64,000 nt of DNA from Brachymonas denitrificans (GCF_907163135.1 NZ_CAJQUA010000001.1:1379001-1443000); one strand, 5' to 3'; shown: positions 37,705-46,595, counted from the stretch's first letter. The notes: generated by a model not told the origin, from the sequence alone. Program-made: numbers and translations.

Positions 37705-38954
37705 GCGCGGCCCGTTTCGATGCCGTGGTCATCGGCGCCGGCGCTGCCGGGCTGTTCTGCGCCGCGCAGGCTGGCCAGCGCGGCGTGAAGCTGCTGCTGC
37801 TGGACCACGCCGCCAGACTGGCCGAGAAAATCCGCATCAGCGGGGGCGGACGCTGCAACTTCACCAATGTGCAGGCCGGCCCCGCCAACTACCTGAGCCA
37901 GAACCCGCATTTCTGCCGCAGCGCCCTGTCGCGCTACACCGCGCAGGATTTCATCGCGCTGGTGCAGAAACATGGCATTGCCTTTCACGAGAAGCACAAG
38001 GGGCAGCTGTTCTGCGACCGCTCGGCAGGCGACATCATCGACATGCTGGTGCGGGAGTGCGATGCAGGTGGCGTGACGCGCTGGCAGCCCTGCGCTGTGG
38101 AATCCGTAGCCCATGATGGCGAAGCCGGCGATTATGTGCTGCAGACTGCACGGGGCGAGGTACGTGCCGCCAGGATGGTGCTGGCTTGCGGCGGCTTGTC
38201 GATCCCGAAGATTGGCGCGACTGACCTGGCGTGGCGGCTGGCGGAGCAATTCGGCCTGCGCACCGTGGCGCCGCGGCCCGGACTGGTGCCACTCACTTTT
38301 GATGCCAGGCAGTGGCAGCCTTTTGCCGCGCTGGCCGGGGTGTCGCTGCCGGGGGAAATCAGTGTGGAAGTCGCGCAGGGCAAGCGCAAGCAGCGGGTGC
38401 GCTTCAGCGAGGATCTGCTGTTCACCCATCGCGGCCTGAGCGGTCCGGCCATCCTGCAGATTTCCAGCTACTGGCTTGACGGCCAGCCGCTGCAGATCAA
38501 CCTGATCCCCGATGCAGACAGCCCCCTGCCCGATGCCCCGCAACGTGCCCCGCTGCTGGAACAGTTGCGCGCGGCCAAGGCACGCGGATCACGCAAGCTG
38601 GTGGCCAATGAGGTGGGCAACTACCTGCCATCCCGTCTGCTGGACCACTGGCTGGCAGGCCATCCGGGCTGCCAGCGCCCATTGGCCGCGACGGCGGACA
38701 AGGCGCTGCAGCAACTGTGCCAGAGCCTGCAGCAGTGGGAAATCACGCCCAGCGGCAGCGAAGGCTATGCCAAGGCGGAAGTGACGCTGGGCGGCATCGA
38801 TACGCGCGATGTGTCATCGCAGACCATGGAAACGCGCCAGCCCGGCCTGTACGTCATCGGCGAAGCCGTGGATGTGACGGGCTGGCTGGGTGGCTACAAC
38901 TTCCAGTGGGCCTGGGCCAGTGCCCATGCATGCGCGGAGGCGCTGGCCGGTTGA
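37701..38954 (+). CDS. BaiN/HI0933-family FAD-dependent flavoprotein
   Basis: 417-residue cytoplasmic flavoprotein, TIGR03862/HI0933-like. FAD motif VVIGAGAAGLFCAAQAGQRG, the family hallmark ISGGGRCNFTN, then ACGGLSIPKIGATDLAW, an inserted beta domain with LLFTHRGLSGPAILQIS, and the C-terminal FAD-closing motif VTGWLGGYNFQWAWASAHAC. Relatives reduce double bonds (BaiN) but physiological substrates are mostly unknown. Overlaps ybiB by four bases; followed by an intrinsic terminator. Confidence 0.9.
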   Translation: MSAARFDAVVIGAGAAGLFCAAQAGQRGVKLLLLDHAARLAEKIRISGGGRCNFTNVQAGPANYLSQNPHFCRSALSRYTAQDFIALVQKHGIAFHEKHKGQLFCDRSAGDIIDMLVRECDAGGVTRWQPCAVESVAHDGEAGDYVLQTARGEVRAARMVLACGGLSIPKIGATDLAWRLAEQFGLRTVAPRPGLVPLTFDARQWQPFAALAGVSLPGEISVEVAQGKRKQRVRFSEDLLFTHRGLSGPAILQISSYWLDGQPLQINLIPDADSPLPDAPQRAPLLEQLRAAKARGSRKLVANEVGNYLPSRLLDHWLAGHPGCQRPLAATADKALQQLCQSLQQWEITPSGSEGYAKAEVTLGGIDTRDVSSQTMETRQPGLYVIGEAVDVTGWLGGYNFQWAWASAHACAEALAG

Positions 38955-38983
38955 AGAGGAACGCATCTGGCCAAAATGCAAAA

Positions 38984-39017
38984 GGACTGGCGCCCGCAAG
39001 TGCCAGTCCATTTTTTT
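38984..39017 (+). terminator. Intrinsic terminator after the flavoprotein gene
   Basis: Eight-base-pair stem GGACTGGC / GCCAGTCC with loop GCCCGCAAGT, followed by ATTTTTTTA. Thirty bases after the stop at 38954. On the minus strand it could also stop read-through past pckG, preceded there by an A-run. Confidence 0.87.
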
Positions 39018-39105
39018 ATGAGGCAATCCGAAGTCAGTTACCGCGACTTCAGAGGGAAGTCCGGCTGCTCAGGACAACAGCCGCAAATCCACCCTCATTG
39101 CGCGA

Positions 39106-40974
39106 TCACACCTCGGCCAGACGCTTTTCCAGCAGAGCCTTGGTCTCGACCAGCTCCTTCGGCAGATTGTGCTTGAGCTTTTCGAAGTGCTCTTCGTGGG
39201 ACTTGAACTCTTCTTCCCAGGCCGCCTTGTCGATGCTGGTCACGGTCTTGAACTGCTCTGGGCTGAAATCCAGGCCGGTCCAGTTCAGTTCGCCGTAGGC
39301 CGGAGCGATACCGAACATGGTTTCCTCGCCCTCGGCCTTGCCTTCGATGCGGTCGATCATCCACTTCAGCACACGCATGTTTTCGCCGTAGCCCGGCCAG
39401 ACGAACTTGCCGTCGGCATCCTTGCGGAACCAGTTGACGCAGAAGATCGGGGGCAGCGTGTGACCCTTCTCTTCCAGCTTCTTTTCCATGTCGAGCCAGT
39501 GCTGGAAATAGTCGCTCATGTTGTAGCCGCAGAACGGCAGCATGGCGAAGGGATCGCGGCGCACCACGCCCTGGGCGCCAAAGGCGGCAGCCGTGGTTTC
39601 GGAGCCCATGGTGGCAGCCATGTAGACGCCTTCGGACCAGCTGCGCGCCTCGGTCACCAGCGGCACGGTGGTGGAGCGGCGGCCGCCGAACACCATGGCG
39701 TCGATGGCCACGCCGTTGGCGTCGTCCCACTGGGCGTCCAGCGCCGGGTTGTTGGTGGCCGCAATGGTGAAGCGGGCGTTGGGGTGGGCAGCCTTGCGGC
39801 CGGCCTTGCCGTCTTCCGGCGTCCAGTCCTTGCCCTGCCAGTCGACCAGATGGGCCGGCAGCTCGCCGCCGACATCCTTTTCCATGCCTTCCCACCACAC
39901 GTCGCCATCGTCGGTCAGCGCGACGTTGGTGAAGATGACGTCCTTGTACAGGCTCTTCATGCAGTTGGGGTTGGTGTGCAGGTTGGTACCCGGAGCCACG
40001 CCGAAATAGCCGGCTTCGGGGTTGATGGCGTACAGGTTGCCGTCGTCATGCGGCTTGATCCAGGCGATATCGTCACCGATGGTGGTGACTTTCCAGCCTT
40101 CGAAGCCGGCCGGCGGCACCAGCATGGAGAAGTTGGTCTTGCCACAGGCGCTCGGGAAGGCTGCGGCGACGTGGTATTTCTTGCCCTCGGGGTTGGTCAC
40201 GCCCAGGATCAGCATGTGCTCGGCCAGCCAGCCCTGGTCACGGCCCATGGTGGAAGCGATGCGGAGCGCCAGGCACTTCTTGCCCAGCAGCGCATTGCCG
40301 CCGTAGCCGGAGCCGTAGGACCAGATTTCGCGCGTTTCGGGGTAGTGCACGATGTACTTGACGGTGGGGTTGCATGGCCAGCTGGTCTGGTCCGTCTCGC
40401 CCTCGGCCAGCGGCGCGCCCACGGTGTGCATGCAGGGCACGAATTCGCCATCGGTGCCCAGCACGTCGAACACGGCCTTGCCCATGCGCGTCATCAGCTT
40501 CTGGTTGACCACCACGTAGGCGCTGTCCGTCAGCTCGACACCGATGTGCGCGATGTGGCTGCCCAGCGGGCCCATGCTGAAGGGCACCACGTACATGGTG
40601 CGGCCCTGCATGCAGCCGTCGAACAGCGGGTTGAGCGTGGCGCGCATCTCGGCCGGGTCCATCCAGTTGTTGGTCGGGCCGGCGTCCTCCTTGTTCGCGC
40701 TGCAGATGTAGGTGCGGTCTTCCACGCGGGCCACGTCGGACGGGTCGGTCCAGGCCAGGTAGCTGCCGGGGCGCTTGGCCGGGTTCAGCTTCTTGAAGGT
40801 GCCGGCATCCACCAGCTGCTGGCACAGGCGGTCGTATTCTTCCTGACTGCCGTCGCACCAGACCACTTGCGCGGGCTTGCACAGTGCGGCCATTTCGGAC
40901 ACCCAGGCGACGAGGCGCGGGTGCTTGACATAGTCGGGGACGTTGAGATTCAGCCCGGTGGCGGATGTGGACAT
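39106..40974 (-). CDS. pckG: Phosphoenolpyruvate carboxykinase (GTP)
   Basis: 622-residue gluconeogenic enzyme converting oxaloacetate and GTP to PEP. Motifs: [20 protein letters not shown], the kinase-1a P-loop [13 protein letters not shown] with the mobile catalytic Cys, kinase-2 GDDIAWIK, and the guanine-binding region [12 protein letters not shown] and WVNWFR-like [14 protein letters not shown] at 40974 with GGAG upstream; upstream open frame is not conserved. A strong hairpin (41071-41108) lies in the probable mRNA leader. No operon partners. Confidence 0.97.
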   Translation of the reverse strand: MSTSATGLNLNVPDYVKHPRLVAWVSEMAALCKPAQVVWCDGSQEEYDRLCQQLVDAGTFKKLNPAKRPGSYLAWTDPSDVARVEDRTYICSANKEDAGPTNNWMDPAEMRATLNPLFDGCMQGRTMYVVPFSMGPLGSHIAHIGVELTDSAYVVVNQKLMTRMGKAVFDVLGTDGEFVPCMHTVGAPLAEGETDQTSWPCNPTVKYIVHYPETREIWSYGSGYGGNALLGKKCLALRIASTMGRDQGWLAEHMLILGVTNPEGKKYHVAAAFPSACGKTNFSMLVPPAGFEGWKVTTIGDDIAWIKPHDDGNLYAINPEAGYFGVAPGTNLHTNPNCMKSLYKDVIFTNVALTDDGDVWWEGMEKDVGGELPAHLVDWQGKDWTPEDGKAGRKAAHPNARFTIAATNNPALDAQWDDANGVAIDAMVFGGRRSTTVPLVTEARSWSEGVYMAATMGSETTAAAFGAQGVVRRDPFAMLPFCGYNMSDYFQHWLDMEKKLEEKGHTLPPIFCVNWFRKDADGKFVWPGYGENMRVLKWMIDRIEGKAEGEETMFGIAPAYGELNWTGLDFSPEQFKTVTSIDKAAWEEEFKSHEEHFEKLKHNLPKELVETKALLEKRLAEV

Positions 40975-41422
40975 CAGAGGACTCCAGTAACGAAAAGAAA
41001 AACGGCGGCAGGGCCTTCCTTCGCAGGACTTCGACGAGGCTGGCGCTGGATATGCGGGCGGGCGCACAAAGCTGGCGCAGGACCCCTCCCAGAAACGGGG
41101 TCGCCAGCTTTTCCCGGAATTTCGAAGAATAGCACCAATGACCATGAAACGATGGTGAAAACCGGCATCCGTAATACATTATTCAAGCCCCAGAGGGAGC
41201 GCTGCAGCCAGATTGAAACGATCGACAGCGAATTGAAAGTTCCACGTAAGCCTGGGGTTTGTCCTGAGGCAAAGAAACACCCTGTTTCCTCCGCAGGACA
41301 TCAAACGCTCGCATCACGCTCCTAGAATGGTTCAAGCAAGTCATCCGCGTACGCTCGGCCGCCGTGGGGGGATGACCATGGCAGCCGTTCTTCGTCTTCA
41401 TCCCTGAGTGAGGAGAGTTGCC
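40975..41422. other. 448-base divergent intergenic region pckG / alcohol dehydrogenase
   Basis: No gene seen. It must hold both divergent promoters. For pckG a weak -10 (TATTCT, minus, 41131-41126) would start the mRNA just before the hairpin at 41071-41108. For the alcohol dehydrogenase, AGGAGAG at 41411-41417 is the ribosome site; the half of the region from about 41160 is richer in A/T and contains TTGAAA repeats (41213, 41233) but no convincing -35/-10 pair. No regulator gene is adjacent. Confidence 0.5.
41071..41108 (-). promoter_or_regulatory. Leader hairpin upstream of pckG
   Basis: Two-part stem: GCTGGCG (41071-41077) pairs with CGCCAGC (41102-41108), and ACCCC (41082-41086) pairs with GGGGT (41097-41101), with a four-base bulge CAGG and a ten-base loop. 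On the plus strand it is followed by TTTT, on the minus strand by TTTG. It lies about 100 bases before the pckG start, so it may be a leader attenuator or mRNA stabiliser, or a plus-strand terminator. Confidence 0.5.
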
Positions 41423-42520
41423 ATGCCTGCCATGATGAGAGCCGCTGTCTTTGTCGAGCCCGGACGTATCGAGCTTGCCGACAAGCCGATTCCCGACGTC
41501 GGACCCAACGATGCGCTGATCCGCATCACCACCACCACCATCTGCGGCACGGACGTGCACATCCTCAAGGGCGAGTACCCGGTGGAGAAAGGCCTGACGG
41601 TGGGCCATGAGCCGGTGGGCGTGATCGAGAAACTGGGCAGCGCCGTCAAGGGTTACCAGGAAGGCCAGCGCGTGATTGCCGGAGCCATCTGCCCGAACTT
41701 CAACTCCTACGCCGCACAGGATGGTGCGCCGTCGCAGGATGGCAGTTATCTGATTCCGAGCGGGCGTTGCGGCTGCCATGGCTACAAGCTGACGGCCGGC
41801 TGGCGCTTCGGCAACCTGATCGACGGCACCCAGGCCGAGTACGTGCTGGTGCCGGATGCCGAAGGCAACCTGGCGCCGATTCCGGACGGCCTGACCGACG
41901 AACAGGTGCTGATGTGCCCGGACATCATGTCCACCGGTTTCAAGGGCGCCGAGAATGCCAATATCCGCATCGGCGATACCGTGATCGTGTTTGCCCAGGG
42001 GCCGATCGGCCTGTGCGCCACGGCGGGCGCGAAGCTGCTGGGGGCCACCACCATCATCGCTGTGGATGGCAACGACGAGCGTCTGGCCGTATCGAAGAAG
42101 ATGGGCGCCGACGTCACGCTGAACTTCAAGAACGTGGATGTGGTGAGCGAAGTGATGAAGCTGACCGGCGGCAAGGGCGTGGATGGTGCCATCGAGGCGC
42201 TGGGCACGCAGGCCACCTTCGAATCGGCTTTCCGCTGCCTGCGGCCGGGCGGCACGCTGTCGAGCCTCGGCGTGTATTCGACCGACCTGAAGATTCCGCT
42301 GGATGCCTTTGGCGCCGGCCTGGGTGACCACCGCATCAACACCGCGCTGTGCCCGGGCGGCAAGGAACGCATGCGCCGGCTGATGAACGTGGTGGCCTCG
42401 GAACGCGTGGACCTGGGGGTGCTGGTGACGCACCAGTACAAGCTCGATGACATCGTAGCGGCCTATGACCTGTTTGCAAACCAGCGCGATGGCGTGCTGA
42501 AGATCGCCATCACGCCGTAA
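41423..42520 (+). CDS. Zinc-dependent secondary alcohol dehydrogenase family protein
   Basis: 365-residue medium-chain dehydrogenase with catalytic zinc ligands Cys41 (TICGTDVH), His62-Glu63 (VGHEPVG) and an Asp in CPDIMSTGFKGAE, the pattern of isopropanol/secondary ADHs of the Clostridium-Thermoanaerobacter type. A segment GRCGCHGYKLTAGWRFG replaces the usual four-Cys structural zinc lobe. Rossmann motif VFAQGPIGLCATAGAKLLGA with acidic AVDGN favouring NAD(H). Start decided by AGGAGAG. Stands alone with no regulator nearby; physiological alcohol unknown. Confidence 0.9.
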   Translation: MPAMMRAAVFVEPGRIELADKPIPDVGPNDALIRITTTTICGTDVHILKGEYPVEKGLTVGHEPVGVIEKLGSAVKGYQEGQRVIAGAICPNFNSYAAQDGAPSQDGSYLIPSGRCGCHGYKLTAGWRFGNLIDGTQAEYVLVPDAEGNLAPIPDGLTDEQVLMCPDIMSTGFKGAENANIRIGDTVIVFAQGPIGLCATAGAKLLGATTIIAVDGNDERLAVSKKMGADVTLNFKNVDVVSEVMKLTGGKGVDGAIEALGTQATFESAFRCLRPGGTLSSLGVYSTDLKIPLDAFGAGLGDHRINTALCPGGKERMRRLMNVVASERVDLGVLVTHQYKLDDIVAAYDLFANQRDGVLKIAITP

Positions 42521-42668
42521 TCCGGTCCGGGGATATGCATGCGCTCCTGCGTGCGCCCGATATACGGGGAGCACGCAGGACGGTACCGGGCAGGCGCGCT
42601 GTGAACAAGGCCTGCCTGCCGTTGCCGTCGCCTTGAGACAACGCCACGCTTGGCACCTGCAAAATCAC

Positions 42669-42697
42669 TTGCAGGCAGTAGGTTCTTTCGCTAAAAT
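42669..42697 (+). promoter_or_regulatory. Strong sigma70-like promoter for rpsU
   Basis: TTGCAG (42669-42674), 17-base spacer, TAAAAT (42692-42697); transcription would start near 42704. The -35 lies in the 3' arm of an inverted repeat CCTGCAA-N6-TTGCAGG (42656-42675), a possible operator. The 148 bases between the dehydrogenase stop (42520) and this promoter hold nothing else I can name. Confidence 0.7.
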
Positions 42698-42715
42698 AAT
42701 CGCCTTGCTGGCAAA

Positions 42716-42787
42716 CCCCGTCGGCCTGATCAACTGTAGACGGGGACATTTTTTGTGGGCTGTCCCGCAGGCCCGATCTTCCTGCGG
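42716..42787 (+). promoter_or_regulatory. Attenuator-like rpsU mRNA leader
   Basis: Three stems in order. HP1: CCCCGTC (42716-42722) with GACGGGG (42739-42745), trailed by TTTTTT (42749-42754), a terminator shape. HP2: GGGACA (42743-42748) with TGTCCC (42761-42766), which competes with HP1. HP3: CCGCAGG (42765-42771) with CCTGCGG (42781-42787), which overlaps HP2 by two bases. HP2 could act as antiterminator. Not a named leader family that I recognise. Confidence 0.5.
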
Positions 42788-42820
42788 CAAACTCCTGCAT
42801 CTTTCGGAAACCATTAGCTA

Positions 42821-43033
42821 ATGACCACTATCCGCGTAAAAGAAAACGAGCCTTTTGAAGTTGCCCTGCGTCGCTTCAAGCGCACCATCGAAAAACTGGG
42901 CCTGCTGACCGACCTGCGTGCCCGCGAGTTCTACGAGAAGCCCACCGCCGAGCGCAAGCGCAAGAAAGCTGCTGCCGTCAAGCGCCACTACAAGCGCGTG
43001 CGCTCCATGCAGCTGCCCAAGAAACTGTACTAA
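42821..43033 (+). CDS. rpsU: 30S ribosomal protein S21
   Basis: 70-residue basic protein of the 30S subunit, near the anti-Shine-Dalgarno end of 16S rRNA. Sequence [40 protein letters not shown] and the basic C-terminus are typical. The ribosome site is weak (GGAAA about ten bases upstream), consistent with special translation of rpsU in bacteria with low S21. Own promoter and structured leader upstream; intrinsic terminator follows directly. Confidence 0.97.
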   Translation: MTTIRVKENEPFEVALRRFKRTIEKLGLLTDLRAREFYEKPTAERKRKKAAAVKRHYKRVRSMQLPKKLY

Positions 43034-43055
43034 TCCTGCAGCTTCGGCACTGATC

Positions 43056-43089
43056 AAAACCCGCCTCGGGACGCCGACGCGGGTTTTTT
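43056..43089 (+). terminator. rpsU intrinsic terminator
   Basis: Nine-base-pair stem AAAACCCGC (43056-43064) / GCGGGTTTT (43079-43087) followed by T residues to 43089. It separates rpsU from the YqeY-like gene, whose ribosome site lies shortly after. Confidence 0.9.
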
Positions 43090-43126
43090 GTTTCCCCTTT
43101 CACCCGATACACGAAGGAAATTTCCC

Positions 43127-43588
43127 ATGTCCCTCAAAGCACAGATTACCGAAGACATGAAGACCGCCATGCGCGCCAAGGACATGGAGCGCCTGGGCAC
43201 CATCCGCCTGCTGCAAGCCGCCATCAAGCAGCGCGAGGTGGACGAGCGCATCGAGCTGGACGACGCTGCCGTGGTGGGCGTGGTGGACAAGCTGATCAAG
43301 CAGCGCAAGGACAGCATCACCGCTTTCGAGCAGGCCGGCCGCCAGGATCTGGCCGACAAGGAAAAGGCCGAAATGGCCGTGTTGCAGGTGTACCTGCCGG
43401 AGCGCATGGGCGAGGCCGAGATTGCCGCTGCCGTGCAGGCGATTGCCGCGGCGTTCGAAGCCGAGCAGGGCCGCAAGCCGGGCGCGCCGGACATGGGCAA
43501 GATCATGGGCGCAGCCAAGGCACAGCTGGCCGGCAAGGCGGACATGGGTCAGGTGTCTGCAGCGGTGAAGGCGGTGCTGGCGGGCTGA
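43127..43588 (+). CDS. GatB/YqeY domain-containing protein
   Basis: 153-residue cytoplasmic protein of the YqeY family, related to the tail domain of amidotransferase subunit GatB. Typical stretches: ITEDMKTAMRAKDMERLGTI RLL, KLIKQRKDSITAFEQAGRQD, VYLPERMGEAEI and PDMGKIMGAAKAQLAGKADM. Start at 43127 has AAGGAA at good distance. The rpsU-yqeY order is common, often before dnaG/rpoD, but here a P-ATPase follows instead. Probably binds tRNA; function not established. Confidence 0.93.
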   Translation: MSLKAQITEDMKTAMRAKDMERLGTIRLLQAAIKQREVDERIELDDAAVVGVVDKLIKQRKDSITAFEQAGRQDLADKEKAEMAVLQVYLPERMGEAEIAAAVQAIAAAFEAEQGRKPGAPDMGKIMGAAKAQLAGKADMGQVSAAVKAVLAG

Positions 43589-43679
43589 CGCCCGCCGCGG
43601 GCACGCGAAGCACCAGTGGCTCTGGGGTTACCGCATGCCTGCTCTGGAATTGCGCCCGGGGGCGCCGGATAATGGCGCC

Positions 43680-46070
43680 ATGCAATCCAACCCCTCCTCC
43701 CGGGACGCGTGCTGTGCTGCGTCCGGACATGATGAGTCGCCTGCTTCGTGCTGTGGACCGGCGCCCGCGGCTGGCGCGACCACGGGATGCTGCACGCCGG
43801 AATCGGCAGCTCCCGCTGCCACGACGTGCTGCGGCTCCAGTTGTGCTGCCCCCCGTGAAGAATCCGCGCCCCTGCCTGCTGGCAGCTCCGGCACCTGGGT
43901 GCGCATCGCCAATATGGACTGCGCCACCGAGGAAGGCGAAATCCGCCGTGCGCTGGCCAGGCTGGACGGCATCCGCAGCCTGCAATTCCGCCTCGGTCAG
44001 CGCCAGCTGCTGATCGATGCCGATGCCCCGGTGCTTGAACAGGCGCTGGCCGCCATCCGCAAGGCCGGCTTCAATCCGGTGCCGCTTGCCGCGACGCCCG
44101 CAGCGGGCTCCGTGACGGCAGAGGCCTCCTGCCAGAGTTGCGACAGCGATCATGACGAGCACGACCATGTCCATGGGAATGCAGGTGACAGCGTGTGGAA
44201 ACTCGGCCTTGCGCTGGCGCTGGCCATCGCCGCCGAGCTGCTGCATCTGTGGGGAGAAGACATGCCGATGGCGCGCTATGCCGGCATGGGCCTGGCAGTG
44301 GCGGCCATTGCCCTGTCGGGTTTTTCCACCTACCAGAAAGGGCTGGCAGCACTGCGCCATGGCCGGCTCAGCATCAATGCGCTGATGACGGTGGCCGTGA
44401 CCGGGGCCTTCCTGATCGGGCAGTGGCCCGAGGCGGCGATGGTGATGGCGCTGTATGCCATCGCCGAGCTGCTGGAGGCACGCTCGGCCGCGCGTGCGCG
44501 CAATGCCATCGGGCAATTGCTGGAACTGGCTCCTGAACAGGCCGATGTGCTGCAGGCGGATGGCCAATGGCTGACGCTGCCGGTAGCGCAGATCCAGCCG
44601 GGTGCAGTGCTGCGCGTGAAGGCTGGCGAGCGCATTGCGCTCGATGGCGTGATCACTGCGGGGAACAGTGCCATCGACCAGTCTTCGGTGACGGGCGAGA
44701 GCATTCCGGTGGACAAGGGCACCGGGGATACCGTGTTTGCCGGCACCATCAACGGCACCGGCGTGCTGCAGATGCGCAGTACTTCGACGGCCGGCAATAC
44801 GACGCTGGCGCGCATCATCCATGCCGTGGAAGAAGCGCAGCACACGCGGGCACCTACGCAAGGCTTCGTCGATCGCTTCGCGGCGGTCTATACGCCGCTG
44901 ATCTTTGCGCTGGCCGTGGCGGTGGCGCTGGGCGGCCCGCTGCTGATGGGCTGGAGCTGGCTGGATGCCATTTACAAGGCCCTGGTGCTGCTGGTGATCG
45001 GCTGCCCCTGCGCACTGGTGATCGCGACGCCGGTGACCATCGTGAGTGCGCTGACGGCGGGTGCCCGCCGCGGTTTGCTGTTCAAGGGGGGCATCCATCT
45101 GGAGCAGGCTCGGCTGCTGAAGGCCGTGGCGCTGGACAAGACCGGCACGCTGACGCATGGCCGTCCGCAGCTGATCCATAGCGAGTGGTTTGTGGCGCCC
45201 GAGCGTGAAAGCGAAGTGCGCGCACTCGCCCTGGCGCTTGCGGGCGAATCCGACCATCCGGTGTCGCGTGCGATCGCAAGCGGCTTGCTGGCACGGGGGG
45301 CGCATCGTTATCCCGGCGTGCTTCAGCAGATCCATACCGTGCCCGGCCATGGGGTGCAGGCGCAGCAGCCAGAGGGAGAGGCGCTGCTGCTGGGACAGTC
45401 CGGCTGGATCGAGCAGCAGCATGGCGGCATGGATGCCGTGGTGCAGCAGGCCGTGACGCACCAGCTGGCCGAGGGCCGCACCGTGACGCTGCTGGCCAAC
45501 AGGCATCAGGTGCTGGCGCTGTTTGCGGTGGCCGACCAATTGCGGGCGCAGGCCGCACAGGCCGTGGGCGAGCTGCAAGGGCTCGGCCTGCATACCGTGA
45601 TGCTGAGTGGCGACCACCAGGTGACGGCCGATGCCATTGCGCATCAGGCCGGCCTGGCGCAGGCGCGTGGCAATCTGCTGCCGGAGCACAAGCTGGAGGC
45701 CATCCGCAGCCTGCAGCGCAGTCACGGCCCGACCGCCATGGTGGGCGATGGCATCAACGATGCACCGGCGCTGGCCAGTGCCGACATGGGGATTGCCATG
45801 GGCGGTGCCGGTACCGATATCGCCATGGAAGCCGCCGACGTGGTGGTGATGAACGACGACCTGCGCCGCGTGCCTGAGGCGATCCGCCTGTCACGCTACA
45901 CGCATGAAGTGCTGTGGCAGAACATTGCGCTGGCCCTGGGCATCAAGTTCGTGGTGTTCGTGCTGGCGCTGATGGGCCATGCCAGCATGTGGATGGCGGT
46001 GTTTGCCGATATGGGGGCCAGCCTGATCGTGGTGTTCAACGGGCTGCGGCTGCTGCGCTGGCGACAATGA
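43680..46070 (+). CDS. Heavy-metal P-type ATPase, Zn/Cd/Pb export type, with Cys-rich N-terminus
   Basis: 796-residue P1B-type ATPase. Order: Cys-rich extension (residues 1-58) with CC pairs at 11, 24, 37 and 50; one metal-binding HMA domain with MDCATEE (72-145); His/Asp-rich linker DSDHDEHDHVHG; transmembrane helices with the CPC motif in IGCPCALVIATPV; TGES; phosphorylation site DKTGTLT; HP motif SDHPVSRAI; GDGINDAPAL. CPC plus MDC(x)TEE fits the ZntA/CadA group, exporting divalent soft metals from the cytoplasm. A start at 43635 is possible. No MerR/ArsR regulator is adjacent. Confidence 0.9.
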   Translation: MQSNPSSRDACCAASGHDESPASCCGPAPAAGATTGCCTPESAAPAATTCCGSSCAAPREESAPLPAGSSGTWVRIANMDCATEEGEIRRALARLDGIRSLQFRLGQRQLLIDADAPVLEQALAAIRKAGFNPVPLAATPAAGSVTAEASCQSCDSDHDEHDHVHGNAGDSVWKLGLALALAIAAELLHLWGEDMPMARYAGMGLAVAAIALSGFSTYQKGLAALRHGRLSINALMTVAVTGAFLIGQWPEAAMVMALYAIAELLEARSAARARNAIGQLLELAPEQADVLQADGQWLTLPVAQIQPGAVLRVKAGERIALDGVITAGNSAIDQSSVTGESIPVDKGTGDTVFAGTINGTGVLQMRSTSTAGNTTLARIIHAVEEAQHTRAPTQGFVDRFAAVYTPLIFALAVAVALGGPLLMGWSWLDAIYKALVLLVIGCPCALVIATPVTIVSALTAGARRGLLFKGGIHLEQARLLKAVALDKTGTLTHGRPQLIHSEWFVAPERESEVRALALALAGESDHPVSRAIASGLLARGAHRYPGVLQQIHTVPGHGVQAQQPEGEALLLGQSGWIEQQHGGMDAVVQQAVTHQLAEGRTVTLLANRHQVLALFAVADQLRAQAAQAVGELQGLGLHTVMLSGDHQVTADAIAHQAGLAQARGNLLPEHKLEAIRSLQRSHGPTAMVGDGINDAPALASADMGIAMGGAGTDIAMEAADVVVMNDDLRRVPEAIRLSRYTHEVLWQNIALALGIKFVVFVLALMGHASMWMAVFADMGASLIVVFNGLRLLRWRQ
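43710..43844 (+). repeat. Cys-Cys repeat with 13-residue (39-base) period
   Basis: Within the P-ATPase N-terminus, Cys-Cys codon pairs begin at 43710, 43749, 43788 and 43827, exactly 39 bases apart; a single extra Cys follows (GSSC). The residues between pairs are Ala/Pro/Ser/Gly-rich and not conserved, so only the metal-ligand spacing is kept. Confidence 0.85.
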
Positions 46071-46146
46071 GCTGGTGAAGATGGTGCCAGCCGGCAAGCG
46101 CTGGATGCTGATGGCTACGCAAAGTGCACAGGGCAAACGCCCTGAC

Positions 46147-46182
46147 GCCCTGCTCCTAGCGCCCTGCTCCTAGCGCCCTGCT
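46147..46182. repeat. 14-base tandem repeat (2.6 copies)
   Basis: GCCCTGCTCCTAGC at 46147-46160 and 46161-46174, then a partial third copy GCCCTGCT to 46182. It overlaps the 3' end of the minus-strand membrane-protein gene and supplies its TAG stop (46170-46172); the first copy has a second out-of-frame TAG. Confidence 0.85.
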
Positions 46183-46595
46183 GCCGGCGGCTGCCGGAAC
46201 CACTGCCAGACCCAGAACGCCAGGAACAGCACCAGCCACAGGCCGCCGAAGGTCATGGCATTGGGTGGCAGTGCCACCAGCGGCGCGCCACAGCTGAGCG
46301 CCTCGCGGTTCTGCAGGGCCAGCTTGAGCAGGATGGGAAAAGGCATGATGGAGATGCTCTCGCAGGCGACGATGGCCGGCGAGAACAGCGCCGCGATCAG
46401 ACCGGAGCGCAGCAGCGAACGCCACACCGGCCGCCAGCCCGCCGTCAGCAGCCACACCAACGCCACGGCCAGCAGCCCTGCAGCCAGCCAGGCCCAGAGC
46501 AGCGGGGAATGCGTCCACCGCCCGTCGGCCAGATGGAAGGCCCAGTCGGGGGCGTGGCCCTCGGCCAGTACCAGCGCGTCCTGAGCGTTTGCCAT
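46170..46595 (-). CDS. Small membrane protein of unknown function
   Basis: 141-residue protein with about three hydrophobic helices: LLWAWLAAGLLAVALVWLLT, a central SGLIAALFSPAIVACESISI and a C-terminal TFGGLWLVLFLAFWVWQWFR. A polar N-terminus includes MANAQDALVLAEGHAP. No family recognised. Its ATG lies one base after the pmbA stop, so it is almost certainly translated together with PmbA. The stop falls in a 14-base tandem repeat, which could shift the C-terminus between strains. Confidence 0.75.
   Translation of the reverse strand: MANAQDALVLAEGHAPDWAFHLADGRWTHSPLLWAWLAAGLLAVALVWLLTAGWRPVWRSLLRSGLIAALFSPAIVACESISIMPFPILLKLALQNREALSCGAPLVALPPNAMTFGGLWLVLFLAFWVWQWFRQPPAAGR

Noticed and set aside
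41050-41066. Possible sigma54 promoter (TGGC...ATGC with GG-N10-GC spacing)
   Set aside because: Only the GG and GC dinucleotides match; other consensus bases differ, and no enhancer-binding regulator is nearby.
43589-43680. MerR/ZntR-type operator before the P-ATPase
   Set aside because: GGCGCC repeats and a GATAAT are present, but no long-spacer promoter with a dyad such as CTCCAGAG and no regulator gene is adjacent.
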